A stretch of DNA of 33,812 nucleotides from NCBI GenBank assembly GCA_035763085.1, contig DASUBV010000348.1, positions 1-33,812 of the forward strand, read 5' to 3'. How positions within the stretch are numbered: the stretch's first letter is position 1; every line of letters begins with the position of its first letter. The translations under genes were made by a program, and so were the position numbers. Of this stretch, positions 31,457 through 33,812 are shown piece after piece. The notes below the pieces were generated by a model. That model ran no database searches and was not told where the DNA came from. It saw only the letters and a program-made list of their open reading frames with translations. Source of the DNA: DASUBV01 sp035763085 (GTDB lineage Bacteria; Actinomycetota; Actinomycetes; Streptosporangiales; Streptosporangiaceae).

Positions 31457-32446
31457 GCCGGCCCGGCGCTGGCGGCCGGCCCAGAACAACCGCTGGCCGC
31501 GGAAGGCCAGCGCGCCGACCACGACCAGCAGGACGACATTGAGCAGCAGCTGAGCGGCCGAGCCGCCGGCATCACCCCAGTTGCCGAAGGCCACCGACAG
31601 GCCGATATCGGCGGCCGCCGGGATCGTGGTGACCGAGATGAACACCCCGATCAGCGCGCCCGCCCGCGCCTCGGTCAGCGACACCACGCCGACCAGGCCG
31701 GCCAGCACCGCCACGATGACCGAGAACAGATCCGGGCTGTGGATGAAGCTCGAGGCCGGCCGCAGGCCCAGCCGGAAGGCCTCCGGCACGTGGCCGCTGG
31801 CCCGGATGACCAGGCTGAACAGCAAGGTGATGACGATGGCGAGCAGGAAGCCGCCGATGAGCGCGGTCAGGCCGCGGCGGATCGCGGTGACGTCCCGCCG
31901 GTCCGCGCCCAGCGCGACGGCGACGATCGCGTTGTACTCCGGGCCGACCACCATGGCACCGACGATCAGGATGGTCGAGTTGGTCAGGATGCCCACCGCG
32001 CCGATCAGCGCGGCCAGCACCAGCAGCGCGTAGAAGCTGGGCGCGTACACCGAGGCGGCTGCGATCTTGGAATCGACCAGGTCCCAGACCGGCGCGGTGT
32101 CGCCGTGATAGGACGCGCGGGCATCGCGCAGTGACCGGACGCGCCGCGAGCCGTAGTAGTCGCCCGCGCCGATGGCCGCGTCCACGGCGTCGATGGTGAT
32201 CGGGCCGAACTGGTCGGCGTCCAGGGCACGGAGCCGGGCGAGCACCGGGTTAGCCGCGGCGGCGGGCAGGTCGAACTGGATGAGGTCGCCGGCCGGGAGG
32301 CTCGGGGCGGTCGTCTCGCCGGGCCGGGCCGGCGGCTGCAGGGCGCCGGGCAGGAGAGCGAGGTTGAGCACGTCGGGGTCGGCCATCAGTGCCTCGGCCA
32401 GGCGGGGCGTCAGGCCGGCCGGGCTGGCCACGCGCACGTGCAGCAT
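31442..32446 (-). CDS. DUF389 family membrane protein
   Basis: A 334-residue protein. The cytoplasmic N-terminal domain (1-130) is followed by about six membrane helices (135-320). The family core is clear: ILTNSTILIVGAMVVGPEYNAIVAVALG (152-179), then ALIGGFLLAIVITLLFSLV, and VGVVSLTEARAGALIGVFISVTTIPAAADIG with the acidic/Arg pair in a helix. DUF389 proteins are widespread, and their role is not established. The ATG at 32446 lacks a strong Shine-Dalgarno. The 3' end overlaps the convergent cydC stop by 15 bp, so transcription of one could disturb the other. It diverges from the K+ channel gene. Confidence 0.9.
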   Translation of the reverse strand: MLHVRVASPAGLTPRLAEALMADPDVLNLALLPGALQPPARPGETTAPSLPAGDLIQFDLPAAAANPVLARLRALDADQFGPITIDAVDAAIGAGDYYGSRRVRSLRDARASYHGDTAPVWDLVDSKIAAASVYAPSFYALLVLAALIGAVGILTNSTILIVGAMVVGPEYNAIVAVALGADRRDVTAIRRGLTALIGGFLLAIVITLLFSLVIRASGHVPEAFRLGLRPASSFIHSPDLFSVIVAVLAGLVGVVSLTEARAGALIGVFISVTTIPAAADIGLSVAFGNWGDAGGSAAQLLLNVVLLVVVGALAFRGQRLFWAGRQRRAGSALR

Positions 32447-32686
32447 CCGGCCATCGTCGCGGGCGGCCGCGTTGCTGGCATCACCCGCGGCAGGCGATCA
32501 GCCCGGATCGCCCGGCGCGGGTGAGGTTTTCCGTTACTGATTCGGCCATGGTGGCCGCGCACCACGCTGAACGCCCCGGCGCCGCGAGGGGAGGCTGCCA
32601 CGGTCACGCGAGGCCGCAGTTCCGCGCGCGCCCGCAGGCATCCGGAGGGTCCGCAGGCGCGCTACGGGCTGCTGCTGACCCTGCTG

Positions 32687-33442
32687 GTGGCCACGTACCT
32701 GATGTCCGCGTTCTTCTCGGGCGACTGGGTCAGCGCCGCGCAACTCGGGGTATTCGTGGCGACGGCCATCCTGGCGCTGCGCAATACGCGGCTGCCCCGG
32801 CGGTGGGTCCAGGTCAGCGTCGCCGTGGGCGCGGCGGGATCGGTCGCGGCCCTGATCCTGGCCGCGGTTCGCCCGACGAATGTCGCGGTCGGCGCGGCCA
32901 GCCTGTGGACGGGGCTGCTGCTGCTGGCCAGCGTGGTGCTGATCGTGCGGCTCGTGCTGTCGTCTGACTCGGTCACGATCCAGAGCATTTTCGCGGTGAT
33001 TAGCGCCTACCTCATGATCGGGTTCATGTTCGCCGCGTTCTGCGCGGCCGCGGCAAAGTTCCAGAGCGGGTATTTCTTCGCCGACCACCAGGCTGGTGAT
33101 TCCCGGAATTTCCAGTACTTCAGCTTCGTGACTCTGACGACGGTGGGCTATGGCGACTTCACAGCGGCTGGCCCCGGCGGGCGGGCCATCGCCGTCCTCG
33201 ATGCGCTGACCGGCCAGATCTTCCTGGCCACCCTGGTCGCGCGGCTGGTCGCAGCGTTCCGCGCCCCTTCGGCCGGCGCTGCGGCGGCCGCGGCTCCGCC
33301 ACCGCCTGGCGGGGCCGGCCCGGCGGGCGGGAGCGCTGCGCCGGGCGGAAATGCACCGCCGCCCGGAGATGCGCCGCCGGACGGAAACCCGGGGCCTGGC
33401 GGCGGCGAGCCGCCGAATCGCGGGTCACCGCCGCGCGATTGA
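32687..33442 (+). CDS. Voltage-independent-type potassium channel (Ion_trans_2 family)
   Basis: K+ channel subunit; four subunits would form the pore. Hydrophobic helices lie near 1-10, 18-32, 42-63, 68-92, 96-120 and 165-185. The selectivity filter TTVGYGD (about 151-157) sits in the P-loop FQYFSFVTLTTVGYGDF between the last two helices. The final 60 residues are Pro/Gly/Ala-rich with no RCK domain. The GTG at 32687 falls inside the first helix and has no Shine-Dalgarno. The frame stays open upstream (RYGLLLTLL completes the helix) as far as AGGGGAGG near 32587, but without ATG, GTG or TTG. The true start is therefore unclear; an ACG at about 32599 is a possible rare start. It diverges from the DUF389 gene. 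Confidence 0.87.
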   Translation: MATYLMSAFFSGDWVSAAQLGVFVATAILALRNTRLPRRWVQVSVAVGAAGSVAALILAAVRPTNVAVGAASLWTGLLLLASVVLIVRLVLSSDSVTIQSIFAVISAYLMIGFMFAAFCAAAAKFQSGYFFADHQAGDSRNFQYFSFVTLTTVGYGDFTAAGPGGRAIAVLDALTGQIFLATLVARLVAAFRAPSAGAAAAAAPPPPGGAGPAGGSAAPGGNAPPPGDAPPDGNPGPGGGEPPNRGSPPRD

Positions 33443-33488
33443 CGGGAGCTGCCCGGGGCAGGATGAATCGTGAATTCCGGAGGAATCA

Positions 33489-33665
33489 GTGCCTGCCATC
33501 CGTCATTGCCGGCATTGCTGGGGGGACTGCCCGGGTGACTGCCTGCTGCCCGGCACCGGCGGCGGCTGCATCCACCGGCCGCGGGCTGGCCAGCCCCGGC
33601 GGATGCGGATCGCCTACCTGACCCGGAGGGAATGGTGGCGGCGCGTGCTGCGGGGAGGAGTCTAG
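33489..33665 (+). CDS. 58-residue Cys-rich mini-protein
   Basis: A short frame from a GTG with GGAGGAATCA directly upstream (33479-33488) to TAG at 33665. The product has Cys7, Cys10, Cys14, Cys18, Cys27 and His29 in the pattern C-x2-C-x3-C-x3-C-x8-C-x-H (HCRHCWGDCPGDCLLPG, then GGGCIH), followed by a basic tail with YLTRREWWRRVLRGGV. The Cys/His set could hold a zinc ion or an iron-sulphur cluster. The Trp/Arg C-terminus could bind membrane or nucleic acid. I recall similar Cys-rich small proteins in other actinobacteria but know no function. The PRC-barrel gene starts 8 bp after its stop, and the GGGGAGGAG inside its last codons is the likely ribosome-binding site, so the two are coupled. 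Confidence 0.7.
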   Translation: MPAIRHCRHCWGDCPGDCLLPGTGGGCIHRPRAGQPRRMRIAYLTRREWWRRVLRGGV

Positions 33666-33673
33666 GCAACGCC

Positions 33674-33812
33674 ATGACCGACGACATGGCCATCTCCTAT
33701 GAGGCCGCGGTCCGCGGCACGCCGGTGCTGAGCAGCACCGGGCGCCAGATCGGGACGCTGGAGCATGTGCTGGAGGTGCCCGAGCTTGACCTGTTCGACG
33801 GGCTGGTGATCA
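33674..33812 (+). CDS. PRC-barrel domain protein (C-terminus off the window)
   Basis: 46 codons are visible before the right edge. The translation contains VRGTPVLSSTGRQIGTLEHVL and EVPELDLFDGLVI, the typical start of a PRC-barrel (photosynthetic reaction centre H / RimM-like) domain, common as small stand-alone proteins in actinobacteria. The ATG at 33674 follows GGGGAGGAG with about 13 nt spacing; the ATG at 33686 (MAISYEA) is an alternative. It lies 8 bp after the Cys-rich mini-gene and is probably co-translated with it. Confidence 0.8.
   Translation, partial: MTDDMAISYEAAVRGTPVLSSTGRQIGTLEHVLEVPELDLFDGLVI

Overview
The window is a stretch of very GC-rich chromosomal DNA from an actinobacterium. 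The evidence is the tig-clpP1-clpP2-clpX order, two distinct ClpP paralogues, frequent GTG starts, a DUF7144 membrane protein, a separate cydDC pair, and a C-terminal Ala/Lys/Glu tail on trigger factor. The exact genus cannot be read from the sequence. No tRNA, rRNA, CRISPR array, insertion sequence or phage gene was seen.

Layout. 1-4332 (minus strand): protein quality control, namely trigger factor, ClpP1, ClpP2 and ClpX (ClpX runs off the left edge), with a ClgR-like operator ahead of clpP1. 4541-9554: two small membrane proteins (HdeD/DUF308 type and DUF7144 type) flanking a 1019-residue MalT/LAL-type LuxR regulator. 10056-14189 (minus strand): a carbohydrate module of GMC oxidoreductase, GH15 glucoamylase/trehalase and gluconokinase, which could take glucose released from a glucan or trehalose to gluconate and on to 6-phosphogluconate. 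14418-18612 (plus): a small membrane protein, cytochrome bd oxidase (cydA, cydB) and a cyclase-family hydrolase. 18857-23438 (plus): glucose-6-phosphate dehydrogenase, type II NADH dehydrogenase and an antiporter-like protein with an RCK-type tail. 23685-27438 (minus): a DUF2252 protein with a histone-H1-like N-terminal region, and a CLC chloride transporter. 27603-31456 (plus): cydD and cydC, the ABC exporter needed for cytochrome bd assembly. 31442-33812: a DUF389 membrane protein, a K+ channel, an uncharacterised 58-residue Cys-rich protein and the start of a PRC-barrel protein.

How the genes work together (inference). From about 10 to 31 kb the genes fit one theme: oxidising sugars through gluconate and 6-phosphogluconate, passing electrons through NDH-2 to the cytochrome bd oxidase, and balancing charge with CLC, a K+ channel and an antiporter-like protein. 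This resembles a low-oxygen or stress energy module.

Most unusual points. (1) The antiporter-like protein lacks the acidic residues expected to carry ions. (2) The glucose-6-phosphate dehydrogenase has Leu in place of the substrate-binding Lys. (3) DUF2252 is fused to a histone-H1-like tail. (4) Several unrelated proteins carry in-frame tandem repeats with 15-bp periods or multiples of 3, including a palindromic 45-bp repeat inside cydC. (5) A Cys-rich mini-protein gene sits directly before a PRC-barrel gene.
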